Positions 1 through 9,571 of a stretch of 64,000 nt of DNA are shown piece after piece. Each line of letters opens with the position of its first letter. The stretch's first letter is position 1. The notes under the pieces are model-generated. The model did no database searches, had not been told where the DNA came from, and worked only from the letters and a program-made list of their open reading frames with translations. The DNA comes from Cohnella rhizosphaerae (GTDB taxonomy: Bacteria > Bacillota > Bacilli > Paenibacillales > Paenibacillaceae), in the NCBI RefSeq assembly GCF_029525575.1, contig NZ_JAPDIA010000009.1, forward strand, positions 682,001 to 746,000, read 5' to 3'. The translations under genes were made by a program, and so were the position numbers.

Positions 1-2
1 AG

Positions 3-1768
3 CGGATGCAGACGTTCGCGGTGACCTCTTCCACGCTGCCGAGATTGGACCTGTATGTGTACGAGAGCTACGTGAACGCCGTTCCCGAGGATAATTACTA
101 CGTCGATATCGTGGAGGTTGGGGCCGACGGCAAACCCGCGAAGACGCTGTTCACGGCGTCGCTGGCCTCCAACAACATCCCGGGCGATCCGACGCCGTAT
201 GCGATCTATCCGAGACTGAAGGATCTCGATCCGGCGAAAACGTACGGCATCGTGCTCCGGTCGCCCGGCACGGCCGACAACGGCTCGACCGACAACAAGT
301 ACGGCTTCGCCTATGCCGACGGCAATCCGTATGCCGGCGGCTACGAGGCCGTATCTTCCGACGGGGGGCCAGACCTGGACGAGGGAAAATAACGGCGGGC
401 GCGACCTGATCTTCACGATCTACAAATCGCCTGCGGATTCGACCGATCCGGGGGGAGCCGGGCGATCCAGGCGACCCAGGGAACCCGGGAGATCCCGGCG
501 ATCCTGGAGATCCTGGAGATCCCGGCGATCCCGGCGATCCAGGCGACCACGGCGACCCTGGCGATCCGACGCCATCGCCGGAACCGACCGCGACGCCGGA
601 GCCGTCTTCTCCGCCGCCGCCGCCTTCGACGTCGTTGCCGCCGCCGCCAACGCCGGCGACGGAGCTTGTCGTCAAGGAGGCGGATCTCGCTGCGCCGGCG
701 GGGCAGGCCGTTACGGTTCGGCTCCCCGAAGCCGTGAACGCCGCGCTGCTGCCGATCTCCGCGGCGGATCTCGTGGGGGACCGCGCCCTTGTCGTGTCCG
801 GCGGGAAGATGGCCGTCACCTTTAATAAGGCGAGTCTGGAAAGCTTGAAAGCACTGATTCCCGCCGACCAAAGAGAAGGCGCCAAGATCCGCTTCGCGGC
901 GATCAAAGTGTCCGCGCCGGATACTGCGAACCGCGTTCAGGCGGCTGCCGGCAGCGGTTCGCTCGCGCTGGCCGTCGGCAGCGAAGTCTACGACTTCGGC
1001 CTGTCCGTCGTCAAGCGGGACGGGACCGAGATCCCGGCAACGGCCTTCGACGAGCCGTTGACCTTGACGCTCGAGGCCGATCCGAACGCGGACCGGAGCC
1101 TGCTGGGCATCTACCATATCGCGTCGGACGGCAAGATCGATTATGCGGGCGGCGCTTGGGAGAACGGGAAGCTCATCGCCCGTATCTCTCATTTCAGCAC
1201 GTATGCCGCATTGTCGTACGAGAAGCGCTTCGCGGACGTCGGGCCCGAACACTGGGCAAGCGAAGCGATCCGGCGCCTGGCGGCCAGGCACGTCGTCGAA
1301 GGCATCGGCGAATCGGCGTTCGCGCCGGGCGGACTCGTGACGAGAGCGGAGTTCGCGGCCATGCTTGCCAGGGGACTTGGCCTGAGCCCCCGAGCCGAGG
1401 GCGATTCCAGGTTTAAGGACGTCGACGCCTCGAAGTGGTATGCCGACGCCGTCCGCGCCGCGAGCGAAGCGGGCATCGCGACGGGACGGATCGACGGCCG
1501 CTTTGCGCCCGCGGAGCGGATCACGCGGGAGGAAATGGCCGTCATGATCGTCCGCGCATACGAATGGAAGAAGGGCGTCAAGCTGCCGGCCGAAGGGGAT
1601 GCCGCATTCGAGGACCGCGCTGCGATCAGTTCCTGGGCGAAGGCGGCCGTACGCGCCGCGGAGCAGCGCGGATTGATCGATGGCCGCGGCCAAGGCCGGT
1701 TCGAGCCGCAGGGCCGGATGACCCGGGCCGAGGGCGCGAAGCTGATCGCGGGCTTGCTGGACGCCTGA
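3..1768 (+). CDS. SLH-domain surface protein, 5' truncated by window
   Basis: Cell-surface protein predicted to bind the secondary cell-wall polymer through three C-terminal SLH repeats (about nt 1225-1765; repeat starts FADVGPEHW, FKDVDASKW and FEDRAAISSW). The upstream part is a beta-rich region with an Asp-box-like SSDGGQTW, then a collagen-like run of Gly-Asp-Pro triplets (about nt 455-570) and a Pro/Ser/Thr linker, which would hold a domain away from the wall. The reading frame breaks twice, at G6 runs 363-368 and 450-455; dropping one G from each gives one continuous 587-residue reading. The true start lies outside the window. The role of the N-terminal part is unknown. The SLH call is certain; continuity across the two breaks is inferred. 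Confidence 0.85.
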
Positions 1769-1869
1769 CCGGAAGCTTTGCGGACTGCATGCTAGCGATA
1801 CCGGGCTGCGGCATTTCAGGGTTCCGGCCTTGCCGCGGCTTCTCCCGTCATGGTACAGTAGGTCAAAAG

Positions 1870-1898
1870 AGCGCTCCGGCCATTGCCGGAGCGCTTTG
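1870..1898. terminator. Hairpin terminator between SLH gene and HAD gene
   Basis: Perfect 11-bp stem AGCGCTCCGGC / GCCGGAGCGCT with a CATT loop, preceded by AAAAG and followed by only TTT. It probably ends the SLH gene transcript; the short T tract makes it a moderate terminator. Confidence 0.65.
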
Positions 1899-1950
1899 TC
1901 GCAGGCGGGGCGTACTGCGCAGGGCGGCCTGGGAAGCAGAAAGGGAGCGG

Positions 1951-2617
1951 ATGACAGCGATGATCAAGGCGGTCGTGTTCGACTTTGACGGGACGATACT
2001 GGATACGGAAACCGTGACTTACGAGGCGATGAACGGAATCTTCAGGGAGCGGGGCCACGAGCTGCCGATGGACAAGTGGGCAGGCGCGATCGGCACGCTG
2101 CACGGCTTCGACGCGTGCGCGGAGCTGTCGGCCTTCACCGGCGAGACGATCGATCGCGCCTGGTTCGACGCCCGGTTCGGGGGAGCTGTACGCCGGGATG
2201 GTGCACCAGGTGCCGCTGCTGCCGGGCATTCTGGACGCGCTGGAGGAGGCGAAGCGGCTGGGGCTCGCGGTCGGTCTCGCCACGAGCTCCTACCGCGCAT
2301 GGATCGAACCGCATTTGGAACGGCTCGACCTGCGGAGACATTTCGACGCGATCCACACGGCGGACGACGTGGAAAAGGTAAAGCCGGACCCGGCGCTGTA
2401 CCGGCTGGCCGTCGGATCGCTTGGCGTGGAGCCGGGCGAGGCGGTCGCCATCGAGGATTCGCTGAACGGGCTGAGAGCCGCCAAGGCGGCCGGGCTATAT
2501 GGCATCGCCGTACCGAACGCGATGACGGCCGGGCTCGACTTTTCCGAAGCGGATCTGGTCGTGCCGACGCTGGACGGGCAAAAGCTCGAAATGCTCGTGG
2601 CGCGCTGGAACGACTAA
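1951..2617 (+). CDS. HAD-superfamily phosphatase / beta-phosphoglucomutase-like
   Basis: Cytoplasmic HAD subfamily IA hydrolase, 221 residues once the frame is restored. The nucleophile motif is VVFDFDGTILDT near the N terminus. A TSS segment (motif II) is followed by VKPDPALY and the acidic motif AIEDSLNG. The cap and size fit the YhcW / beta-phosphoglucomutase group, which acts on sugar phosphates; the exact substrate cannot be read. The ATG at 1951 follows AAAGGGAGCGG. The frame breaks at a G5 run (2179-2183), where ARFGG should read ARFGELYAGMVHQ. The position next to araR suggests a sugar-phosphate role, but that is only context. Confidence 0.8.
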
Positions 2618-2649
2618 CCGTTTAACCGCGGGCAGCCGGCTGCTATTGA

Positions 2650-2681
2650 TTGTACGTACAAGTGCGCCGCTGTGCTATAAT
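2650..2681 (+). promoter_or_regulatory. araR promoter with AraR box
   Basis: A perfect palindrome TGTACGTACA (2651-2660, extended to TTGTACGTACAA) matches the Bacillus AraR box. It covers the -35 region of an extended -10 promoter (TGCTATAAT, hexamer TATAAT 2676-2681). This implies autorepression of araR. Confidence 0.75.
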
Positions 2682-2713
2682 AGCTGCTATACGTTTTGCG
2701 CGAGGTGAACGGT

Positions 2714-3814
2714 TTGAATCCGCAATACCCGAAGTATCAGCGGTTAAAGGAAGAGATCGCCTCCTGGATCGCGGCGGGCAAGTACCGTCCCGGGGACAAG
2801 CTGCCATCCGAGAACGAGCTGGCCGAGCAGTTCGGCTTAAGCCGCCAGACGGTCAGGCAGTCGATCGGCGAGCTGGTCAGCGAAGGCTGGCTGTCCCGCG
2901 AGCAGGGCAAGGGCACGTTCGTGGCCAAGCTTCAGGGAGATCGCAGAGGGCCGGGCGCCAGCCGGATGGTCGGCTTGATCACGACGCATATCTCGGATTA
3001 TATTTTCCCCTCCATCGTGCGGGGCGTCGAGGCCGCGCTGAAGGAGAAGGGCTACCGGCTGCTGCTGTCCAGCACCGAAGGCAGCAAGGAGAAGGAACGG
3101 GAGAGCTTGGAGACGATGCTGTCGCAGGGCGTGTGCGGACTCATCGTCGAGCCGACGAAGAGCGCGGAGGGCAACCCGAATTACGAGACGTTCATGGCGC
3201 TGGAGTACCACGGCATTCCGATGCTGATGATCAACGAGCAGTATCCGGATCTGGACTGGCCCTGCGTGAAGGTGGACGACGAAGCGGGCGGCGTCCTGGC
3301 GGCGGAGCATCTGCTCGCGGCCGGACACCGCGCGATCGTCGGGCTTTTCAAGACGGACGATCTGCAGGGCGTGCACCGGATGAAGGGTTTCGTTCAGGCG
3401 CATCGGGAGCGCCGTCTGTCGGTTCCGCCTGACCTGCTCGTGCGCTACCGCACGGAAAACCGCGACGACAGGCCGCAGGAGGCGCTGCGCGAGCTGCTCG
3501 CGCGGCCGGAGCCGCCGACGGCGATCGTCTGCTACAACGACCAGCTCGCCGTGTCGCTGCTGGACGTCATCCGCGAGGCGGGGCTCCGGGTCCCCGAGGA
3601 CCTGTCGATCGTCAGCTTCGACGACTCGTTCCTGGCGACCGCGACCGAGGTGAAGCTGACGACGGTCTCCCACCCGAAGGCGGAACTGGGCGAGCGCGCC
3701 GCGCAGTCGCTGGTGACGATGCTGGACAAAGCCGCGGGCGGCCGCGGCGTCGGCCACATCTACAAGCCGCAGCTGATCGTGCGCGAATCCGCGGCCGGGC
3801 CTGCGATCCGTTAA
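2714..3814 (+). CDS. araR: Arabinose-responsive repressor AraR (GntR-LacI chimera)
   Basis: Transcriptional repressor of arabinose genes, released from DNA by L-arabinose in Bacillus. The N-terminal ~70 residues are a GntR winged helix (PGDKLPSENELAEQFGLSRQ, then EQGKGTFV). The remaining ~290 are a LacI/GalR-type sugar-binding domain (MVGLITTHISDYIFPSIVRG start, SIVSFDDS near the end). This fusion is typical of AraR. The TTG at 2714 is preferred because GAGGTGA sits 5 nt upstream; 366 residues. Two near-identical TGTACGTACA boxes, one in its own promoter and one before araD, support the name. It is about 13 kb from araDB. No frame break. Confidence 0.9.
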   Translation: MNPQYPKYQRLKEEIASWIAAGKYRPGDKLPSENELAEQFGLSRQTVRQSIGELVSEGWLSREQGKGTFVAKLQGDRRGPGASRMVGLITTHISDYIFPSIVRGVEAALKEKGYRLLLSSTEGSKEKERESLETMLSQGVCGLIVEPTKSAEGNPNYETFMALEYHGIPMLMINEQYPDLDWPCVKVDDEAGGVLAAEHLLAAGHRAIVGLFKTDDLQGVHRMKGFVQAHRERRLSVPPDLLVRYRTENRDDRPQEALRELLARPEPPTAIVCYNDQLAVSLLDVIREAGLRVPEDLSIVSFDDSFLATATEVKLTTVSHPKAELGERAAQSLVTMLDKAAGGRGVGHIYKPQLIVRESAAGPAIR

Positions 3815-3940
3815 CGCGAATCGGCTGCGGCCTTTTCAACCTTCGTTCTTTTTTCAGCCCCCGATCGTTGCATTGCATGCTGGGCGGACCGTTCCGCGCT
3901 TTTCTAAAATGAAAAGAGCACGGGAAAGGGAGGCGCGCAG

Positions 3941-5041
3941 GTGAACAAGACGGGGACGCTGACGGACCGGGGCTGGACGGTTTCGGAGATGAGACTGTCG
4001 CCCTTTACGAACGATAACGGCGTTTATCAGGACGGGACGCTGGCCATGTGCCGGGATGCGAAAGACGCGCTTTGGGCATTGGTCGGTCACAACAATTTAG
4101 GAGAAATCACGTTGTGGCGGGGCACATGCGCGGACGATCTGACGAAGATTTGCGCAATCGCTTACAACTTCGATATGGGTGCCGCCGGCCAAGCTTTCCA
4201 CGGCATTCCTTATCCGGACGGACCGCGATCCCGCGGGTTGATCTGGCCCTACGGGCTGTGGATCGATCCCGAGGACGGCCGATTTTACGCCTTCGTCCAT
4301 AACGAGACGGCGTGGGGAGCGGGAGATTCGTCTTACAACGCTTACGGCGAAGGCGAGGGAGAGCCGGATTTCCGTCATATCGGGCTGATGGCTTCCGATG
4401 ACGAGGGGCGGACGTGGGATTTTCTCGAATGGATCATCACTTCGGAACAGCCGTGCTGGACGGATGCTTACCGGCCCGACGGCATGGAAGGCGGCCAGCC
4501 CGGGGAGCGGTTTTCGCTGGGCGCGGGAGACTTTTGCTTTTATCCGAATACGCGCGACGGTTACTTTTATATTTTTTATTCGCAGATTACGGTAGAGCGC
4601 GCGACGTATCGCCACGAGGATCACATTTACGCGGCAAGGGCGCCGATCTCCGGCAAAGGCAGGCAGGGCACCTGGCGCAAGCTGTACGACGGCGCTTTCT
4701 CGGAGCCGGGCAACGGGGGGAAGGAGTCCGCGGTCATTGCGCAGGGCAACGTTCCGTTCATTTCCTTTAACAGCCATCTGGGCGGCTACATGATGACGAG
4801 CTATCGCCGCGAAAATTGGGTTCGAGGACTGGGCGCTTGCCAGGTATCGTTCAGCCCGGATCTTCTCTTCTGGAGCGAGCCTGTAACGCTGGATATTTCC
4901 AGGGAGGATCTCTCACGGCCCTATTTTACCGTCTGCAATACGGATACGATCGGCCGGATCCAGGACACGGGACGGTCGTTCCGCCTGCTCGCGGAGAACA
5001 ACGGCATGGATGTCTATCAATGCCAGGTGACGCTTCCATAG
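3941..5041 (+). CDS. Asp-box beta-propeller protein (sialidase/GH43-like fold)
   Basis: A 366-residue protein without a signal peptide or membrane segment. It carries a clear Asp-box (SDDEGRTW, about residues 150-157) and other propeller-like Trp/Gly strands, as in sialidase-like or five-bladed GH43/GH32-type folds. I cannot identify a catalytic triad with confidence, so no substrate is given. The GTG start at 3941 has GGGAGG about 8 nt upstream. It stands alone between araR and a strong terminator, with no AraR box in its own upstream region. The location among arabinan and hemicellulose genes suggests a cytoplasmic glycosidase or sugar-binding role. Confidence 0.55.
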   Translation: MNKTGTLTDRGWTVSEMRLSPFTNDNGVYQDGTLAMCRDAKDALWALVGHNNLGEITLWRGTCADDLTKICAIAYNFDMGAAGQAFHGIPYPDGPRSRGLIWPYGLWIDPEDGRFYAFVHNETAWGAGDSSYNAYGEGEGEPDFRHIGLMASDDEGRTWDFLEWIITSEQPCWTDAYRPDGMEGGQPGERFSLGAGDFCFYPNTRDGYFYIFYSQITVERATYRHEDHIYAARAPISGKGRQGTWRKLYDGAFSEPGNGGKESAVIAQGNVPFISFNSHLGGYMMTSYRRENWVRGLGACQVSFSPDLLFWSEPVTLDISREDLSRPYFTVCNTDTIGRIQDTGRSFRLLAENNGMDVYQCQVTLP

Positions 5042-5052
5042 CATAAAAAATC

Positions 5053-5090
5053 AAGCCGGCTCGGTCCTTCGCGACCGGGCGGCTTTTTTT
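5053..5090 (+). terminator. Terminator after the beta-propeller gene
   Basis: GC-rich stem (AAGCCGGCTCGGTC pairing with GACCGGGCGGCTT, a few mismatches) around a CTTCGC loop and ending in seven T residues. It separates the propeller gene from module A. Confidence 0.85.
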
Positions 5091-5119
5091 AAACGACCAG
5101 GATTGGGAGTTGATACAGG

Positions 5120-6751
5120 ATGACGTTTAAGCTGCTTATCGTCGACGACTTCTTCGTCGAGCGGGAGACGGTGAAGGAATTGATCTCGGCGTCGGACCTC
5201 GAGCTTGAGGTTGCCGGGGAAGCCTGCGACGGACGGGAGGCGCTTGCCTTCATTGAACGGGAAGCGCCGGACTTCGTGCTGACGGACATCGAGATGCCGT
5301 TCATGAACGGCATCGAGTTCGCCGAGGCGCTGCGCCGCCGCCATCCAGAGGTCGATCTTATTTTTTTCACCTATTACGAGAAGTTCGAATACGCCAAAAA
5401 AAGCGATCGATTTGAATGCGTTTTCATTTATATTGAAGCCGATTGTCGACGAGGAACTGGTAAGCGCCTTGCAGCGCATCATCGACGACAAGAAGCGCCG
5501 CCTTTGCGAGATCGACGAGCGCGTCCGGCTGGAGCAAGCCTTGCAGGCCAGCATGCCTTTGCTGGAGGAACGCTTTGTGCGCAGCTGGTTCGCGGGGCTG
5601 GGCGGCGACGAAGAGAAGATCGAGGCGCAGCTGCGCTTTTTTCCTTGTCCGTGCCGGCCGGTCCGTATGCGGTGCTGGCGGTAGAACTGGACGATCCGGG
5701 CGCCCGCCTCGACGAAGCGCCGGTGGCGGAGCGGGAGCTGCTGCTGCTGCGCGTATCGGACATCGTGACAAGGGCGCTGGCGGATCGTCCGGACTGCCTG
5801 ATCTGCAAGGCGGAGGACTTGCGCTGGGGCGTCTGTCTGTTCGGCAGCCAGGAGGAAGCGGATGCCGCCGCTGCGTCGGATCGGGCGTTCGCCGCGGCGG
5901 AGCGGATCTGGCAGGAGGCCTCGGATGCGGGATTCAGCCTGACGATCGGCATCGGAAGCCCGATAAGCGGACTTGATCGGCTGGCGGAGGGCTACCGGCA
6001 GGCCGCGCAGGCGCTGTCGCACAAGTTCCGGCTTGGGCATGGACAGCTGATCAGCGCGGACGAGGTAGAGCCTGGCGGCGAGGCGGCCGAGCGCGGCGGC
6101 CGCCTGTCCCAGGGGATGTTGGACGAGGTGAACCGGGCCCTGCTAAGCGGAGAGGCGGAGCGGTTCGCCGACAGATTGCTCGCCGATGGCGGCCTGCGCG
6201 GCGCGCATGCCGTTCGCGGGCAATGTCTCGGCATCGTCTCCTGCGTCCAACTGCTGCTTAGCGAACGCAATCTGGACTTGGCGCACAGCGGCGCAGCGCC
6301 CGAGCTCCAGTGGGAGCGGCTGCTGAAGCTGGAGACGATCGCGGATATCCGGCAATGGCTGATCGCCTTCCTGGATGCGTCTGCCCGCTGGATGGAGGCG
6401 CAGTGCGAGCACAAGTCCGGCGCCGTCGTGCGGGAAGCCAAGCGGCTGATGGAAGCGCGCTACGACGAGCCGCTGACGGTCAAAGCGATATCCGACAGCC
6501 TTCATTACAGCCCGAACTATTTGAACTTCGTATTCAAGCAGGAGACGGGACAGACGATCCTGGAACACTTGACGCATGTGCGCATCAAGGCGGCACAGAA
6601 GCTGCTCCGGGAGACGGCCGCCAAAATGTACGAGATCTCCCGCATGGTCGGCTACGGGCAGGAAACGTATTTTCGCAGCGTGTTCAAACAGATCACCGGG
6701 CTGACCCCCAAGGAATACCGGGAAAAGACGCGGGGGCCTGGAAGCCTATGA
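5120..6751 (+). CDS. YesN-type AraC-family response regulator, module A
   Basis: Two-component regulator expected to switch on the adjacent sugar importer and enzymes. The receiver domain holds the acidic pocket (IVDDFF) and the phospho-acceptor Asp in FVLTDIEMPFMNG. A ~300-residue linker follows, then a C-terminal AraC double helix-turn-helix ending ITGLTPKEYREK. The frame breaks at A7 5396-5402 (one A too many: KKAIDLNAF restored) and at T6 5637-5642 (one T too few), so the two cancel and the corrected protein is 543 residues. The stop overlaps the kinase start as ATGA (6748-6751), which indicates translational coupling. Confidence 0.88.
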   Translation: MTFKLLIVDDFFVERETVKELISASDLELEVAGEACDGREALAFIEREAPDFVLTDIEMPFMNGIEFAEALRRRHPEVDLIFFTYYEKFEYAKKSDRFECVFIYIEADCRRGTGKRLAAHHRRQEAPPLRDRRARPAGASLAGQHAFAGGTLCAQLVRGAGRRRREDRGAAALFSLSVPAGPYAVLAVELDDPGARLDEAPVAERELLLLRVSDIVTRALADRPDCLICKAEDLRWGVCLFGSQEEADAAAASDRAFAAAERIWQEASDAGFSLTIGIGSPISGLDRLAEGYRQAAQALSHKFRLGHGQLISADEVEPGGEAAERGGRLSQGMLDEVNRALLSGEAERFADRLLADGGLRGAHAVRGQCLGIVSCVQLLLSERNLDLAHSGAAPELQWERLLKLETIADIRQWLIAFLDASARWMEAQCEHKSGAVVREAKRLMEARYDEPLTVKAISDSLHYSPNYLNFVFKQETGQTILEHLTHVRIKAAQKLLRETAAKMYEISRMVGYGQETYFRSVFKQITGLTPKEYREKTRGPGSL

Positions 6752-8535
6752 AGGCGTGGTTTCGAGATTTGACGCTGAAGCGCAAGCTTGTCCTGACCTT
6801 TACGCTGCTGATCGCGGTCGTCGTGCTGCTCGGCGGATGGATGAACTACCGCATCGCGAAGAGCCGGATCGAACGGGCGGAGACGATGCTGCTCCTGCAA
6901 AACTTGAAGCAAACGGCAGCCCTTGTCGATTACAATCTCGATTCGTATCAGCGAAAGACGGAGATCATTTTTGCCAATTCCAGCTTTCAGGAGACGCTGG
7001 CGTCCAGGTACGACGATTTCTCGTCGCTGTACGACGCCTATCGCAACCGGATCTACAGCGTGCTTGAGCCCGTGCTGCTGGACATGACCTATTCGTCGAC
7101 GAAGATCTTCACCGAGGGCAACGAGCTGATCAACGTCATTATTTATTCCGACAATCCGTCGCTGCCGAGGGAGACGGGCATCATCCGCGATCTGACCGCC
7201 GTCGACCGCGAACCCTGGGTTCAAGCGCTTCGCGCCGAATCGAGCCAGATGATATGGCGGGGACTGTACGAGGAGAACGGTGAGCGCTATATATCGGTCA
7301 GCCATACGCTGAAGTCGTTCCGGACGCTCGAGGAGCTTGGCATTCTGACCATCATGATCCCCGAGGTCAAGCTGAAAAAGCTGCTGGAGGAAAACAACGA
7401 AAATTCGGAGGCGGCGCTGCTGCTGTTCGATGCGGACGGCAACAGCATCAGCGGCAGCCGCCCGGAGCTGCCCGCAGCGGAGATTGAAGCGGTTCTGCAT
7501 CGCATGCGGGAGACGGGCAGCGAGGTAGGACGAATCCGGCTGCCGGACGGCGACTATTTGGTCGCCGCTACGGCATCCCGCATCACGGGCTGGCAGTTCA
7601 CCTCTGTCGTGCCCTATCATGTCGTGACCGGCTCGCTGCGGGGCATCGCGCTTGCGACGGCGACGATCCTGATCGTCAGCGTGCTGCTCTGTCTGGGCGC
7701 GACGGTGTTCATTTCCCATCTGACGACGCGCAGGCTGATCAAGATTACGAACAAGATGAATCGCGTGAAGGAGCACGGACTGGAGCCGCTCTCCGTCATC
7801 GCGGGCAAGGATGAGATCGGCCAGCTCGACGGCGCCTTTAACCGGCTGATCACCTCGCTGAACGGCATGACGGAGGAACGGGTCAGGCTGGAGCGGCAGA
7901 AGACGACGCTTCAGATCGACCTGCTGCAGCTGCAGATCAATCCGCACTTGCTCTACAACACGCTGGCGACGATTCAATGGCGGGCGAAGCAGGCCGGGAC
8001 GGCGGATATTCAGCGCGTGACGGAAAGCCTGATTCGCTTTTTCAAGCGTTTTTTGAACAAAGGCGGCGGCGAGACGACGTTCGGCCAGGAGCTGGAGATG
8101 ATCCGGGAATATACGCAAATTTTGCAGTTCACCTATAACATGTCGTTCGCGGTCGAGATCGACGTCGTGCCGGAGCTGTTGGACGTCCCCGCGCTTCATT
8201 TGCTGCTGCAGCCGATCGTCGAGAACGCCGTCGTGCACGGCATCCGGCCGTCGAAGCGGCAGGGGCTGCTGCGAATCGAAGGGTACCGCGCGGTGGACGG
8301 CAAAGTCGTATTTGTCGTCTCCGACAACGGAATCGGCATCGATGCGGATATCGCGGCGAAGATCAACCGCAACGAGTCGCTTGGCCGGCTGAAGCCGGGT
8401 TACGGATTGTCCAACGTGAAAAAGCGGATCGCGCTCGTCTATGGCGAAGGCTACGGCGTAAGCGTGCAAAGCGGAGAGAGCGGGACGTCCGTGATCGTCA
8501 CGCTGCCTGCCGCCGGCGGGGGCGAAGACAGCTAG
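6748..8535 (+). CDS. YesM-type sensor histidine kinase, module A
   Basis: Membrane sensor kinase of 595 residues, partner of the regulator just upstream. A first membrane helix lies near residues 15-35 (LVLTFTLLIAVVVLLGG), then a ~270-residue extracellular sensor region, a second helix near 300, HAMP, the His-kinase motif LQINPHLLYNTLATI and an ATPase lid with VSDNGIGI. The phospho-acceptor is the His in NPHLLYN. This architecture usually senses a carbohydrate or loaded binding protein and controls a nearby ABC importer. No frame break. Confidence 0.92.
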   Translation: MKAWFRDLTLKRKLVLTFTLLIAVVVLLGGWMNYRIAKSRIERAETMLLLQNLKQTAALVDYNLDSYQRKTEIIFANSSFQETLASRYDDFSSLYDAYRNRIYSVLEPVLLDMTYSSTKIFTEGNELINVIIYSDNPSLPRETGIIRDLTAVDREPWVQALRAESSQMIWRGLYEENGERYISVSHTLKSFRTLEELGILTIMIPEVKLKKLLEENNENSEAALLLFDADGNSISGSRPELPAAEIEAVLHRMRETGSEVGRIRLPDGDYLVAATASRITGWQFTSVVPYHVVTGSLRGIALATATILIVSVLLCLGATVFISHLTTRRLIKITNKMNRVKEHGLEPLSVIAGKDEIGQLDGAFNRLITSLNGMTEERVRLERQKTTLQIDLLQLQINPHLLYNTLATIQWRAKQAGTADIQRVTESLIRFFKRFLNKGGGETTFGQELEMIREYTQILQFTYNMSFAVEIDVVPELLDVPALHLLLQPIVENAVVHGIRPSKRQGLLRIEGYRAVDGKVVFVVSDNGIGIDADIAAKINRNESLGRLKPGYGLSNVKKRIALVYGEGYGVSVQSGESGTSVIVTLPAAGGGEDS

Positions 8536-8579
8536 ACGCTTGTCGTTCATCTGCACCTCCCAATCGGTGTTTTGTGTTC

Positions 8580-8608
8580 TGTATTCGCTTTCATGGTCGG
8601 GCTACAAT
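8580..8608 (+). promoter_or_regulatory. Probable promoter of the module A importer
   Basis: A -10-like TACAAT (8603-8608) with a poor -35 (TGTATT, 8580-8585) at 17 bp. The weak -35 fits activation by the AraC-type regulator encoded upstream. Confidence 0.45.
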
Positions 8609-8652
8609 GACATCACAGACACAGAACGACATACCGACGGAGGGAGACAACT

Positions 8653-9558
8653 GTGAAATCAATCGGTTTGACGCTGTGGAGGCAGCGTGTCCTGTTTATG
8701 TTTTTGCTGCCGGGCGCGGCAGCCGTGCTCGTCTTTTCGTACGCGCCCATGGCGGGTCTTGTGATGGCGTTCCAGGATTACCGGGTATCGGACGGATTTC
8801 TGCGCGGCGAATTCGTCGGCCTGGATCAATTCAGGGCGTTCCTGACGGACCCCGACTTCTATGCGGCGCTGCGCAACACGCTGGCGATCAGCGGCCTTAC
8901 CTTGCTGATCGGATTTCCCGCGCCGGTCGCGCTGGCGCTGATGATCGATGCCGTCGCCTCGTCCAGGTTCCGCAAGGTCGTGCAGTCCGTGACGTACCTG
9001 CCACATTTCATCACCTGGGTATTCATCGCCAGTCTTGTCTACCGGCTGCTCGACACCGAAAGCGGCATCGTCAATCTGGCGCTGGTCAAGCTGGGCTTCG
9101 CGCCCGTCAGCTTCATGCAGTCGCCGGGGTACTTCTGGTTCATCCTCGTGCTGGCGTCCGTGTGGAAGAGCATCGGCTGGAATTCGATCATCTATCTGGC
9201 GGCGATCTCCGGCATCGATCCGGAGCTTCACAATGCGGGCATGGTGGACGGGGCGAGCCGGTTCCAGCGCATGATCTACATCACGCTGCCGTCGATCGTG
9301 CCGACGATCGCGCTCATGTTCGTCTTGTCGCTCGGCTCGCTCGTATCCGTGAACTTCGAAGCGGTGTTCAACCTCATGAACGGCTTCGTGCAGGAAAAGG
9401 CGGACGTCATCGACACGTTCGTGTACCGCAACGGCGTCCAGATGATCAAGTTTTCCTACGCGACCGCGATCGGGCTGGCCCAATCAGTCATCGCCTCGAT
9501 CCTCGTATTCGCGGGCTTCAAGTTCAGCAACAAAATGAACGGCACCAAGCTGCTGTAA
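8653..9558 (+). CDS. LplB-type sugar ABC permease, module A
   Basis: Inner-membrane subunit of a CUT1-type oligosaccharide importer, 301 residues with about six helices. It opens with a hydrophobic helix (MFLLPGAAAVLVF) and has the permease EAA-type loop GMVDGASRFQRMIYITLPS, which contacts the ATPase. The GTG start at 8653 follows GGAGGGAGAC. It pairs with the next permease 13 bp downstream and with the binding lipoprotein at 10524. No ATPase gene is nearby, as is usual for this family, which shares an MsmX-type ATPase. No frame break. Confidence 0.9.
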   Translation: MKSIGLTLWRQRVLFMFLLPGAAAVLVFSYAPMAGLVMAFQDYRVSDGFLRGEFVGLDQFRAFLTDPDFYAALRNTLAISGLTLLIGFPAPVALALMIDAVASSRFRKVVQSVTYLPHFITWVFIASLVYRLLDTESGIVNLALVKLGFAPVSFMQSPGYFWFILVLASVWKSIGWNSIIYLAAISGIDPELHNAGMVDGASRFQRMIYITLPSIVPTIALMFVLSLGSLVSVNFEAVFNLMNGFVQEKADVIDTFVYRNGVQMIKFSYATAIGLAQSVIASILVFAGFKFSNKMNGTKLL

Positions 9559-9571
9559 GGAGGAGAAGACG

